From: Nitrospirota bacterium
GTDB taxonomy: Bacteria > Nitrospirota > Thermodesulfovibrionia > Thermodesulfovibrionales > UBA6898
Direction of reading: 5' to 3'
Length of the DNA: 64,000 bases
NCBI GenBank assembly: GCA_024275975.1
Contig: JAJRYC010000013.1
Location: 1 to 64,000, forward strand
Positions 46,701-55,327 of this stretch are shown here, piece after piece (the first letter of the stretch is position 1; every line of letters begins with the position of its first letter). The notes beneath the pieces were generated by a model. It saw nothing but the letters and a program-made list of their open reading frames with translations. It had not been told where the DNA came from and ran no database searches. A program made the translations under genes and the position numbers.

Positions 46701-47441
46701 GCGCTGCGTGAAGCATCATTCCGTGTCTTCAGCGCCCCGCCGGGCGCCTACGGCGCAGGCATACCCGCGGCAATTGATGCAAAGGCATGGGAGAAGAGCG
46801 AGGACCTCGGAGAGGTCTATATTACATGGGGCGGATATGCCTACGGCAAAGGGGTCTATGGAGAAGACAGGAGAGAGACATTCCGCAGGAGGCTCTCGGA
46901 CATCAGCCTTGTCATCAAAAACGAGGACTCAAGGGAGTATGACCTCTTCTCCTCTGATGACTTTAATGCCTACTTCGGCGGCTTTGTTGCAGCAGTAAAG
47001 GCAGTGTCGGGGAGTTATCCGAGGGCATATTCAGGAGACGCATCCGACCCTGAGAGGGTTAAATACCGGAGCCTTCAGCAGGAGACAAAACATATCTTCC
47101 GATCAAAGATTCTCAATCCCAAATGGATGGAAGGCCTTATGCGCCACGGTTACAAGGGCGCCGGGGACCTCTCAAGGGCAGTGGATATCTCATTCCACTG
47201 GGATGCTACTTCGGATGTGATAGAGGACTGGATGTATGATGCCCTGTCTGAAAAGTACGCGCTGGATGAAAAGATGCAGAAGTGGTTCAAAGAGGTTAAT
47301 CCCTATGCCCTGCAAAACATCACCGAACGGCTCCTTGAGGCAGCTAACCGCGGGATGTGGAATGTCTCTGAGGAGATGAAAAAGAGGCTTGAAGATACAT
47401 ATCTCGATATTGAGGGAGATATTGAGGAGAGGACGGAATGA
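43704..47441 (+). CDS. cobN: Large chelatase subunit CobN
   Basis: 1245 residues from ATG 43704, overlapping the radical SAM stop (ATGA); the frame is open to 43665 but the extension lies in the upstream gene. It has the CobN/ChlH layout, with HIGKHGSLKWLPGK and GDPTGRFPTNAVAI-like segments (observed QADPTGRFPTNAV) in the catalytic region and length normal for CobN (about 1250). CobN inserts cobalt into hydrogenobyrinate a,c-diamide in the aerobic route. Homologous HmuS proteins in TonB/ExbB haem loci remove metal instead. Here it sits between TonB import genes under a B12 riboswitch, while two CbiK chelatases are also present. Direction and substrate are open. Confidence 0.85.
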   Translation: MKKIKIVVFSATGSGMASMAQAFRQVGYEYPGRMEVQARTNDDLFDSKMVERFTHHLQTADSVIVVLHGGKNSCGFLDRLIESSEKAFLYIHPGDEDDMALSAEYSTEYGSDYFNEIVRFIKFGGRDNWVNLLKSLMKKLSGEDIPYALPQKMPCEGIYHPDTGVSGSLEEYLKARGTSLKELETGKTPVIGMWFYQGYYLEGNLGYADAVVREIERQGAFPVACFYNRFPDSVLDNRSPDWVVENYFQAEGKTVIHVLLNSMVFSMRLTLPRFAGVYEKLNVPVLQAITLFTTHANWKGTVQGATPMDVCISAAQPEFDGILITVPVSTREVDDRDLLTGAALIKNVPVEERIKKIVGLAKKWAILGIKPNAEKKVAIIFHNYPPRNDRIGCAAGLDSFESVKNILNRLKEDGYYVEREYASGDDLAREILDGVTADRRWLTPEKMAEKAADRIGPVQYSAWHKSLPEKNRGHMVKDWGDIPGELFVHNNEVMVNGIINGNVYIGIQPPRGFVEQPEKIHDPHLAPGHHYIFHYRWIRDVFRADAVLHIGKHGSLKWLPGKSLALSEECYPDISIMDLPNIYPYIINDPGEGTQAKRRSYACVVDHLIPVMTNADRYEELAEVDTKILEYIQTKSMNPGRLPVLRKEIWQLAAKHNLHSDIEVSEDEAFSDFDGFVERLHSYLSEVADTAINDGLHIMGIVPEGEGLAELITQLVRLKNGNVPSLREAIARQWGYDYDKLLQYSGQADPTGRFPTNAVAITEIHRAALETVRAVIDGQEPRMADESPEAGRIKGFISDVVLPKLGKTTEEIDATAAALSGRHVLPGGSGAPTRGMVDILPTGRNFFSVDPFKIPSPTAWTTGKALGDALVERHIKETDRPPESIGMVIWGSPTMRTMGEDIAEAFYLMGVKPVWNEKNGRVDGLEVIPAGELKFPRVDVTFRTSGFFRDSFPNLMELLDEAVAMAAALNEPVEKNFLRRNVLREAAELAAAGGIDPEQALREASFRVFSAPPGAYGAGIPAAIDAKAWEKSEDLGEVYITWGGYAYGKGVYGEDRRETFRRRLSDISLVIKNEDSREYDLFSSDDFNAYFGGFVAAVKAVSGSYPRAYSGDASDPERVKYRSLQQETKHIFRSKILNPKWMEGLMRHGYKGAGDLSRAVDISFHWDATSDVIEDWMYDALSEKYALDEKMQKWFKEVNPYALQNITERLLEAANRGMWNVSEEMKKRLEDTYLDIEGDIEERTE

Positions 47442-49168
47442 GGGGAGGACTCTTCCTGCTGATATTCCTGTTTGCGGCTTTCATGAGCGGCTGCTCCGGC
47501 AACGAGCCCGGCCCCCGGGTATATTTTGTCCGCGACGGCCTGGCAGTTGAGCTGCCCGGCATTGAAACAGTGACAATTCGTTCAGGAGAGAAAACGGTCT
47601 TCAAATGGCAAAAGGGCGGCGGGGACGAGGCTGCGCCCCTTTTCAGCGATAAGAATCTGCTCATCCCCATTCATTGGAGACCTGGTGAGAGTTACGACGT
47701 GGAGGTGCGTAACAAGGATGCACGGTTTACAAACAGGGTTATGGCGCCGCTTAAGCCCTCGCCGATGCTGATTCAGAGGGTGAAACTGGAAAATGTCATA
47801 CCCTTCAGCATTGACCAGGGGACTGCCCCTGATACCTTTGTGAGATTCTCGGGAGACAATAAATACCTTGCAATCGGTAGTTTCCACGGCTATCTCCGGG
47901 TGGTGGAGGTGAGGACAGGAAAGGTCGTTTATTCACGGAAGATAGCCGAGGGCATGGTGAAGCGTATTGGATGGGGAGAGATGGATGAACGGAGAGTGCT
48001 CTATGTGGGGGAGCAGTCGCCTGACGGGTATATCTACTGTCTTGATGCAATGACAGGCAGGGAGATATGGAAATACCGTCTGGCCGACGACATAGAGACA
48101 TCAAGGCCTGAGAGGGAGAATGACCGGTATGCCATTTATAAATTTCCGGGTGTCTACCAGTTGAAGGTGCTTCCCGGAGGTGATGTAGTCATTGTCGGCA
48201 CGCACGGATGGGACAGCGAAGGTAAAAGGCTTTACAGGTGCCTGATCTACCGGTTTGACGGCAGGACCGGCAGGATAAAGTGGCGGTGGCCCGCGGACAG
48301 GACGCTCCCTTACGGCCTCACCTGGTTTGACATATCGGATGACGGCAGGAAGCTCCTGCTCCTGACATCAACATGGCGTCCACCTGAGCAGACTGATTCC
48401 GTATATGAAAACGGCGCCCTGTATTGCCTGAACGGGGATACCGGAGCAGTCCTGTGGGAGTACAAGGTGCCGCCCCTGAGGCCCTATTACAAGAGGGCGA
48501 CTGCGTGGCAGGGAGTAGCCCTCTCAGGAGACGGCAGGTATGCGGCCATCGGGCTTAATGACGGCAGGGGGATGTTCTTTGATACAGGGAGGGCCGTAAA
48601 GGTGAAGGGCAAGCGCTTCCTGCAAAACAGCCCCCTGTGGGTGAAGGAGCTCGGCACACCTGTACTGATAGGAGATATACCCGTCTCATCCCCTGTGAGT
48701 TATGCTGAGGCCGGTAAAGAAGAGGTGTATTTTGTCCTGCCCGGCACATCCATCCCCTCAGGCGCGGTAAAAGGCAAGGTGCGGAAACCCGCGCCCCATC
48801 CCGCGGCTAATCAGCTTTATGCAGTCGGCTTTGACGGCAGGCTGAGATGGAAGTGGAAGTCCTATGGCTCCATGCAGGGCATTTATCTCTCCGGGGACAA
48901 CAGGTGGCTCTTTACTGTAAATGCCCTTGCCGGAATGGCTGGGGCTCGCAGGGGCGGTCGGACATCACCTTTTGGAATTACCCTTTTTGATACATGAAAG
49001 AGGGGAGCGGAAATGGGCAAACCGGTCTATCTTTATCCTACCGAAGGCACTGTCTTTTTTATGGCGGATATCTCGGAAGACGGCAGGTACATAGCCCTTG
49101 TGGAGGTGCCGTTTACAGACGGAAATGGGGCGGAGAATGGAAAGTACCGGGTGCATATAATTCACTGA
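47438..49168 (+). pseudogene. Beta-propeller lipoprotein with an in-frame TGA before its last part
   Basis: The ATG at 47438 overlaps the cobN stop. A lipobox (AAFMSGC, C19) marks it as a lipoprotein, followed by a PQQ/WD40-like propeller (repeated GDTGAVLWEYKV, GRTGRIKWRW, YLRVVEVRTGKVVY). TGA at 48995-48997 ends the 519-codon frame, but the same frame continues for 56 codons (GKPVYLYPTEGTVFFMADIS...GKYRVHIIH) that look like the final blade. The continuation's own TGA (49166-49168) overlaps the next ATG, as expected of an original gene end. It may still fold as a shorter protein. Role unknown; probably envelope-side scaffold or tetrapyrrole/metal binder. Confidence 0.7.
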
Positions 49169-51096
49169 TGAAAAATGGCGGGAGGGTCTTTGTATTGAGC
49201 ATTATTTTATTTATTGCAGGCATCGGCGCTGCTGCATGGCACCTGCTTTCATCACAAGGGGACGTACAGGATGCGGAGGTGGAGTTTGTGCCTGACGGCG
49301 CATGGCTGACATTCCACTCTCCTGTAAGGATCATGAATCTGGAGGTTGAGGGGAGGGAGGGAGTGATCGTCTCACGTCGGATCAATGGGATAAGAAAGCA
49401 AAGGCTGTGGCTCGTTTTCGGATGGAAGGCAAACAGGGATTATACCTGTACGGTCTCCACAGATGAAGGGATTATCGTGGTTGAAAAGAGTGCCCCGGAA
49501 GGTGACTGCACTGCAGGTGTCCAGCTCTCGATCCCGTTCACCTCAATGGCCGGTTTGACCTCACCCGCGATATTCGGGAGGGAGGGGGAGAGTTCGAGTA
49601 TGGCGATTGAGGATAACGGGCTGACCTCCGCCCTCATTGTCACTACCTATGAAAAGGGCGATCTCCTTATTACAGGCAGAGTCACCATCCCCGCGGACAT
49701 AAAGGTTACGGCCTATCCCCGAAACCCGGGGACAAAGATAGTCTACGGAGAGAGAGAGACCTCCATACACTTCAGGACGACCCTTTCCGTTGCCTACGAG
49801 AGGTTCTATATGCCGTTCAGTATAGAGGCGCCGCGTAAAGGGGAGTATCGCTTGCATGCCGGGGTCACCCTGAGACGTCCTGACGGACGGGAGTCTTTCT
49901 TCAGCAGGACGGTTAAGCTTAAGGTTGTGGGGCGGGACAAGCTGGGGGAGACGATAAGGCTCGTAAAGGCATCGATGCCTGTCGGCGTTTACGGCATAGC
50001 CCTCAGGCAGTATGCAGCGGACACTCTCTACATACAACCCCGTGTATTCAAGAAACTCGGGAGTTTCTTCGGTATCGAGCCAAAGTACATCGATTACCAC
50101 CATCCCTTTACATACCAGAGTCTTGTCCTGGAGAATACAGGGACCGGCAGCATCTCTCTGCTCATAAATTCAGCCGTATATTACAAGGAGAGAGATGTCA
50201 TGCCGGAGGCGTTCATGCCGCCGGACTCGATGACAGGAGGGACAAGGGATATGGCGGTTACTGTGACCGCCACGCTTCCGCCAGGGGAAAAGACCCGTCT
50301 GGTGATGCCCGTCTATCTGGCCTCCGACCCTGTCCCCGGGGAGTACCGGAGGGTGGTGAGGATTATCATGATGGGGTCGGTCTCTCCTTTTGCAGAGTAT
50401 GAGTTTCCCCTCTATGTCAGGTCCATGAACCTGTTGGCATGGACATTCACCCTTGTTGCGGTATTTCTGAGCCTGACCGCCACACTCGTCTTTGTCATCA
50501 TGTTTAAAAGGATAGTTGCGGGCATGAAGGTCAGGTGGCTGGTGATCATCTCCCTCTACGGGGCAATGACCTTTGTGGTCTCAAATATCCCTCTCCGCAT
50601 ATTCGGGTCACTCGTCTCTGCGGTGGCAGGGCCGTTCAGCATCTTCTTTACAGGATTTTTCTCTGCGCTCCTTTACTGGACCTTGCTGGTATCCCTTGTG
50701 AGGCTGCTTCCAAGGCCCGGTACAGTTACCTTTGCAACCCTTGTACGTTACATGTTGAACGGCATCATGTTCGGCGGCTTCCAGTTGGCGGATATACTCT
50801 TTACAGGCACGGGCATTGTTGCAAAAGAGGCGGCCTTTTATGTGTCCGGAGTAACGCGGAAGGGTGAGGGCTTCCAATGGAGCGGGAGGTCACTCGTCTA
50901 TCTCGCGGTATCTCTCTCTCTTGCAGACGCCTTCATAACAGTGACAGGGCTCTACCTGCATATGGTCCTCTTCAGGCTCTATTTCGCTGACTGGTATATC
51001 TATATGAATATCATAATCAACAGCCTGCTCTATACATCCGTGGCAACATTTGCAGGCCGCAGGTTCAGCGACAGGCTGAAATGGGAGGATGGATAG
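49168..51096 (+). CDS. ECF S-like membrane protein with a large extracytoplasmic domain
   Basis: 642 residues from ATG 49168 (open frame upstream to 48994 belongs to the previous gene's tail in another frame). After an N-terminal membrane segment (about 8-25) comes roughly 400 residues of beta-rich extracytoplasmic sequence, then about six helices in residues 430-640 (LLAWTFTLVAVFLSL; GAMTFVVSNIPLRIFGS; LADAFITVTGLYLHM). The C-terminal part has the size and position of an ECF substrate-specificity component and is followed by EcfT. The periplasmic domain could receive substrate from the TonB receptor. No named S-family was recognised. Confidence 0.65.
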   Translation: MKNGGRVFVLSIILFIAGIGAAAWHLLSSQGDVQDAEVEFVPDGAWLTFHSPVRIMNLEVEGREGVIVSRRINGIRKQRLWLVFGWKANRDYTCTVSTDEGIIVVEKSAPEGDCTAGVQLSIPFTSMAGLTSPAIFGREGESSSMAIEDNGLTSALIVTTYEKGDLLITGRVTIPADIKVTAYPRNPGTKIVYGERETSIHFRTTLSVAYERFYMPFSIEAPRKGEYRLHAGVTLRRPDGRESFFSRTVKLKVVGRDKLGETIRLVKASMPVGVYGIALRQYAADTLYIQPRVFKKLGSFFGIEPKYIDYHHPFTYQSLVLENTGTGSISLLINSAVYYKERDVMPEAFMPPDSMTGGTRDMAVTVTATLPPGEKTRLVMPVYLASDPVPGEYRRVVRIIMMGSVSPFAEYEFPLYVRSMNLLAWTFTLVAVFLSLTATLVFVIMFKRIVAGMKVRWLVIISLYGAMTFVVSNIPLRIFGSLVSAVAGPFSIFFTGFFSALLYWTLLVSLVRLLPRPGTVTFATLVRYMLNGIMFGGFQLADILFTGTGIVAKEAAFYVSGVTRKGEGFQWSGRSLVYLAVSLSLADAFITVTGLYLHMVLFRLYFADWYIYMNIIINSLLYTSVATFAGRRFSDRLKWEDG

Positions 51097-51994
51097 GATG
51101 ATCTACGGGGCAGGAGGTTTCAGCCAGGCAACAGGAAGTGACGGGATACTTGCCCGCCTTGACCCGCGCCTCAAGATACTCTGCCTGCTATGCATATCGG
51201 TCTATTCCGTGATGCTCGAAAATACAGCCCCCCTTCTCCTGCTTTTTTCCTTTTCATGGGTCCTCGTTGCCGTTGAGCGGATAGAATGGCGCAAGGTGCG
51301 TCTGCTCCTCCTCCTCGTCATCCTGATGGTATGGGGTACAATGTTCTCCCAGTCCGTCTTCTACTTCGAAGAACCGAGGACCGTGCTCATAAACCTTGTA
51401 AATGCGGATACCCCCCTGATAGGGAGGTGGACAGGTGATATAAGTATCTACCGCGAAGGTTTCCGGTACGGGGCTGTCCAGTCATTGCGGTTTGCATCAA
51501 TGATGGTCTATGGCCTCGTCTTTTGCTGGAGCACGGATACAGGGAAAATGCTGTCAGGCATGTTGCAGCTAAGGGTCCCTTATGTGATTGCCTTTATGAC
51601 TGTAACGGCCGTCAGGTTCATTCCGGTCATAATGGATGAGTTTGCCACTGTTTCCCTTGCCATGCGGATGAGGGGCGGCAGGGTTCTCTCTCCCAACCCG
51701 GTAAGATTGCTCAGGAACTGGCTTAAACTGATACGACCGGTCTTTATCAACTGCTACAGGAGGTCGAATATCCTCTCTCTTTCCATCCAGTCAAGGGCAT
51801 TCAGCCCGTCCGCCGGGCGTACGGATGTAAAGGGCAGGGTAGTGACACCTGTTGAGGCCGTCCTGCTTGCGACCGTGATGTCGGTCACGGCGTTCACAGT
51901 CCTGCTGAAGACCTTTTACGGACTCTATCTCTGGGACATTCTCTATATATCGGAATTGCGGTGGGTGTATGAAATCTGCAGATTGTATTTATAA
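51089..51994 (+). CDS. ECF transporter transmembrane component EcfT (CbiQ family)
   Basis: 301 residues, start ATG 51089 (or 51098) overlapping the preceding stop. It contains LARLDPRLKILCLL at about 23-36, the EcfT/CbiQ opening motif, and five to six helices. Coupling-helix arginine motifs appear as AMRMRGGR and SIQSRAF. It should join the fused ATPase at 37932 with the S-like protein at 49168. Longer and more divergent than NikQ at 29115. Confidence 0.8.
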   Translation: MDRMIYGAGGFSQATGSDGILARLDPRLKILCLLCISVYSVMLENTAPLLLLFSFSWVLVAVERIEWRKVRLLLLLVILMVWGTMFSQSVFYFEEPRTVLINLVNADTPLIGRWTGDISIYREGFRYGAVQSLRFASMMVYGLVFCWSTDTGKMLSGMLQLRVPYVIAFMTVTAVRFIPVIMDEFATVSLAMRMRGGRVLSPNPVRLLRNWLKLIRPVFINCYRRSNILSLSIQSRAFSPSAGRTDVKGRVVTPVEAVLLATVMSVTAFTVLLKTFYGLYLWDILYISELRWVYEICRLYL

Positions 51995-52009
51995 GAAAAG
52001 GAGGCAACA

Positions 52010-53167
52010 TTGATTATCGGACGATACTATGAAGGAATCGAGATCAACAGGGATGAAAAGATCATCCATGTAAAATTTCTCCAGCCTCACAGGGTGATCT
52101 CCACCTGCCGTCTGGAGGGCGGACTCCGGGATGATCTGGAGCATCTCTATAACCACCAGGCATGTGAACCCACGGGTCACCACCATAAATCGCATAAGGC
52201 CATGACTTCTGACCCGGCCGGGTACAGGAGGATTATATGCGAACGGCATGGCCTGTTACCTGAAAAGAGCGCAACCCTGGGGACTGCTGCAAACATGAAT
52301 AATGCGGCTGTTGTGTCTGAGAGTTTCCGTGATATCGAGGTGGTTGCAGTATGTACGGGCGGGGTGGAGACAAACGCAGGCAGGATCGGTGACCCTGCAT
52401 CAGTCTATGAGGCGGAGGGAAGGTTTGAGAAGCTGGGAGGTTTTGTGATGGAAGACCATGGGACTATTAATACGATGGTCTTTATCAACCGTGAATTGAG
52501 ACCCGGGGCGATGGTGCGTGTTGTTATGACGGCCACTGAGGCAAAGACAGCCGCATTGCAGGAGCTTGTCGTGCCATCGCGTTACTCTGACGGTCTTGCC
52601 ACCGGAACAGGGACGGACCAGATAGGGGTTGCGTCAATGCTCGGCACAGGGGAGCCACTCAGCGGAGCAGGAAAACATACAAAGCTGGGCGAACTGATCG
52701 GCAGGACCGTGCTTCAGGCAATAAAGAGGACCCTCTCTCTGCAGAACAAGCTGACCCCCGGGTCCCGATGCTTTGCCCTGGTCGTCCTGGACCGGTTCGG
52801 GATTACCATGGACTCCATGCGTGCAGGCATCTCCCGCTATCTCTCTGAGAAGGAGTCTGAACTCTTCCGCCGGAACTTTAATGCAATAAACAATGACCCG
52901 CCCACGGTGGCGTCGGTTGCTGCCATCGTTCACCTCAGGGACAAGATGAGCTGGAGGATACTTCCTGAAAGCTGCATGCCTGAGATACTCGGCTCATACG
53001 GGGCGCAGATTGCCGCGGCGGTCTCCGGAAAATACGGTCGTATACCGGGTTACAGGAGATTGCTGGCAGAAGAACATATGGAGACAGGAAATGAAGCCTT
53101 TGTCGAGTTTATATTCAGATCATTTGCCCTCGGCTTTAAGGAAAAATGGAGCGGGGAGAGGGATTAG
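52010..53167 (+). CDS. cbiZ: Adenosylcobinamide amidohydrolase
   Basis: 385 residues, TTG start behind AAAGGAGGCAAC. The CbiZ core is clear: NMNNAAVVSESFRDIEVVAVC, TGGVETNAGRIGDPA and GTGTDQIGVAS. CbiZ cuts the aminopropanol arm from (pseudo)cobinamide or cobamides to give cobyric acid for remodelling. The protein is longer than the core family (usually near 220-250), with a His-rich segment GHHHKSHK near residues 61-68 and about 130 extra C-terminal residues. It lies downstream of the ECF genes and upstream of tonB, supporting corrinoid as the cargo. Confidence 0.85.
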   Translation: MIIGRYYEGIEINRDEKIIHVKFLQPHRVISTCRLEGGLRDDLEHLYNHQACEPTGHHHKSHKAMTSDPAGYRRIICERHGLLPEKSATLGTAANMNNAAVVSESFRDIEVVAVCTGGVETNAGRIGDPASVYEAEGRFEKLGGFVMEDHGTINTMVFINRELRPGAMVRVVMTATEAKTAALQELVVPSRYSDGLATGTGTDQIGVASMLGTGEPLSGAGKHTKLGELIGRTVLQAIKRTLSLQNKLTPGSRCFALVVLDRFGITMDSMRAGISRYLSEKESELFRRNFNAINNDPPTVASVAAIVHLRDKMSWRILPESCMPEILGSYGAQIAAAVSGKYGRIPGYRRLLAEEHMETGNEAFVEFIFRSFALGFKEKWSGERD

Positions 53168-53176
53168 CAGGAGGCC

Positions 53177-53998
53177 ATGGAGTTGAGGGCAATCAACGGA
53201 ATGATAAAAGATTACGCTATGGTGATCTCTATCCTGGTCCACTTATCCATCCTCGCCATCCCACTCTCGACAACTGTTATCTCTGTTTCAGGGCAGGGGT
53301 TCAGGGATATAGAGATGTCCATGATTGACGGCAGCGTCAGCTCCGCAGGTGCCCGTAAGGTCGCTCTTTCCGGGACGACAAAAAAGCGTGTTGAGAAGAA
53401 AAAAGAACCAAAACCTCCCCAAATAGAGGAGAAGGCTGAAAAGAGAGTTCAGCAGAAAAAGAAAATAAAAAAGGCCGTGGCAGTAAGCCGGGAACCTGAC
53501 AGGGCGTCAAAGGCTGCGGCAGATGCTATCGAACCTGCTGAGAAAAAAGAGGAGATAGAAGACCAGACTGCAGTTGAACCTGAAAAGGATCGAAATCTGC
53601 CGGTTCAGGACATATTATCCGCCCAGGCAGAGGACGGGGAGCAGGATCCTGCCTCTGCTGTGAGTGCTCAGGATTCACTGCAGGGTGAAGTTTCCGGCAA
53701 ACCCGATATAGCAGAGCTTGGCTCGGCGGATGGTCCGGCCTTTATCAAAAGGGTGCTTCCCCGGTATCCGTGGGTGGCGAGGAAGACGGGAAGAGAGGGG
53801 AGTGTGCTGCTGAGGCTCACAATTGACGAGACAGGCCGGCTGCTCGACGTGGTGGTTGTGGAGAAGGCAGGTTTTGGTTTCGACCGTGAGGCGATCAGGG
53901 CGGTCAGGCTTTCTACGTTCAGGCCGGCCATAAGAAAGGGCATGCCGGTCAAGTCAGAGGCATTGCTGTATGTGAGGTTTAAGCTTGAAAAGCGTTAA
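53177..53998 (+). CDS. tonB: TonB energy transducer
   Basis: 273 residues: N-terminal membrane anchor (about 12-38), a long Lys/Glu/Pro linker (EKKKEPKPPQIEEKAEK), and a C-terminal TonB domain with YPWVARKTGREGSVLLRL and VVEKAGFGFDREAIRAVR. It transmits proton-motive force from ExbBD to the receptor at 35918 and possibly others. An ATG at 53204 (MIKDYAMV) is an alternative start. It is followed 22 bp later by exbB. Confidence 0.9.
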   Translation: MELRAINGMIKDYAMVISILVHLSILAIPLSTTVISVSGQGFRDIEMSMIDGSVSSAGARKVALSGTTKKRVEKKKEPKPPQIEEKAEKRVQQKKKIKKAVAVSREPDRASKAAADAIEPAEKKEEIEDQTAVEPEKDRNLPVQDILSAQAEDGEQDPASAVSAQDSLQGEVSGKPDIAELGSADGPAFIKRVLPRYPWVARKTGREGSVLLRLTIDETGRLLDVVVVEKAGFGFDREAIRAVRLSTFRPAIRKGMPVKSEALLYVRFKLEKR

Positions 53999-54020
53999 CG
54001 GGTTTTAATGGAGGTGATAA

Positions 54021-54563
54021 ATGATTGAATTTATCTTAAAAGGTGGTTTTCTGATGTATCCGATACTGCTGTGTTCAGTTGTAGGCCTTGCAATAATCAT
54101 CAACAAGGCACTCCAGTACAGGGGGGTTTTCAGGTCAATCGAGCGTCCGCTGAAAGAGGTGCTGAAGACAAGGCCCCTGATCCTGAGGCCTCTCATCAAG
54201 GCCGTGGACGAGGGCTGTGACGAGCAGGAGTTGTCAGTGGTCGGCACAAGGCAGGTGAGAGAGGCAGAACGGGGCCTGAGCTGGCTTGGACTGATCGCGA
54301 CGATCACGCCCCTTCTGGGACTCACCGGCACGGTTATCGGGATGATAAAGGCCTTCATGGTGATAGCATCGAGTGCAAGCGTGAATCCATCCATGCTTGC
54401 CGGAGGCATCTGGGAGGCCCTCATCACCACTGCGGCCGGGCTCCTGGTGGCCATCCCGATCAGTGTGTGGCATCACTATCTGGAAAAACAGGCTGACGAT
54501 ATAGCCTTTCTCCTGAAAGAGATAACAGTGAGCCTTTATATGAGGTGCAGGGATGGAGTTTGA
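54021..54563 (+). CDS. exbB: ExbB/TolQ/MotA-family proton channel protein
   Basis: 180 residues, three membrane helices at about 8-28, 92-115 and 130-155. LGLIATITPLLGLTGTVIGM and AGGIWEALITTAAGLLVAIP are the conserved ExbB helices carrying the channel threonines. GGAGGT precedes the ATG. The stop overlaps the exbD start by 11 bp. Confidence 0.9.
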   Translation: MIEFILKGGFLMYPILLCSVVGLAIIINKALQYRGVFRSIERPLKEVLKTRPLILRPLIKAVDEGCDEQELSVVGTRQVREAERGLSWLGLIATITPLLGLTGTVIGMIKAFMVIASSASVNPSMLAGGIWEALITTAAGLLVAIPISVWHHYLEKQADDIAFLLKEITVSLYMRCRDGV

Positions 54564-54957
54564 GAGGAAAAGGTACGGTCATTCACTCATGAACATTGCG
54601 CCATTGGTGGATGTGGTCTTCCTGCTGCTGCTCTTCTTCATGCTCACCTCCAGCCTCGTCCGGGAAGAGGCGGTCAAGATCAGGCTGCCTGAATCAAAGA
54701 CCGCAGCCACAGAGCAAGAAACAATAAAGACAATAATAATCACAAGGGATGGCAGGATATTCTTTATGGACAGGGGAGTGGATCTGAAAGGGCTTCAGAA
54801 GGCTGTAAGGGAGGGCTTAACTGAGAGGGAAGAGGATTCCCTGAGGATAAAGGCCGACAGGAATGCAAGTGTCGGCCTGCTGATGAAGGTGGTCGATGAG
54901 GTGCGGCTTGCAGGGGTCAGGAATTTCAGCGTGGCGACAGAGTGGTTGGGAAATTGA
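54553..54957 (+). CDS. exbD: ExbD/TolR-family biopolymer transport protein
   Basis: 134 residues with a single N-terminal helix containing the proton-path aspartate in NIAPLVDVVFLLLLFFM (D20), followed by a periplasmic ExbD domain ending VRNFSVATEW. It forms the TonB motor with ExbB. It is the last gene before the third riboswitch. Confidence 0.9.
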   Translation: MEFERKRYGHSLMNIAPLVDVVFLLLLFFMLTSSLVREEAVKIRLPESKTAATEQETIKTIIITRDGRIFFMDRGVDLKGLQKAVREGLTEREEDSLRIKADRNASVGLLMKVVDEVRLAGVRNFSVATEWLGN

Positions 54958-55023
54958 CTTTTAAGCGGTGAATATGTTTGAATTAAATGCCTGATTAAAA
55001 AGAGATTTTCCTTTTGCAGGCAC

Positions 55024-55183
55024 GAATGGATGTGAGGAAGAGGGGTGAAAATCCCCCGCTGCCCCGCAGCCGTAATGGGAACGAAAACCCGTAATACCAC
55101 TGGTCATAACGACTGGGAAGGTGGGTGAGTAGGAAGACTCAAAAAATGAGAAGCACTGCCCAGAGCCGGAAGACCCATCCATC
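55024..55183 (+). ncRNA. Cobalamin riboswitch 3 (upstream of the second porin)
   Basis: AGGGGTGAAAATCCCCC, CTGCCCCGCAGCC, GTAATGGGAACGAAAACCC, CCACTGG, GGGAAGGTGGGTGAGTAGGA and GAGCCGGAAGACC are all present, with P1 formed by ATGGATG (55026-55032) and CATCCAT (55176-55182). The region from 55184 to the porin start has GGGAGGTG and a 14-codon frame starting at ATG 55212, similar to the leader after riboswitch 1, and no other gene. Confidence 0.95.
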
Positions 55184-55327
55184 TATAAATTACTCGAGGG
55201 AGGTGACAAAGATGTTTCTGTCCTGTTTCAGTATTTCTTCGCTTTATCCCCCATAGTCCCGGATACTGTTGTTCGTTAAACCCTCAGAAGATTCAGAACG
55301 GTTTCAAGAGAATTATGGAGGATAAAT

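Noticed and set aside
48994-49167. 58-codon N-terminal extension of the S-like ECF protein
   Set aside because: This DNA encodes the propeller lipoprotein tail in another frame, and ATG 49168 overlaps that tail's stop.
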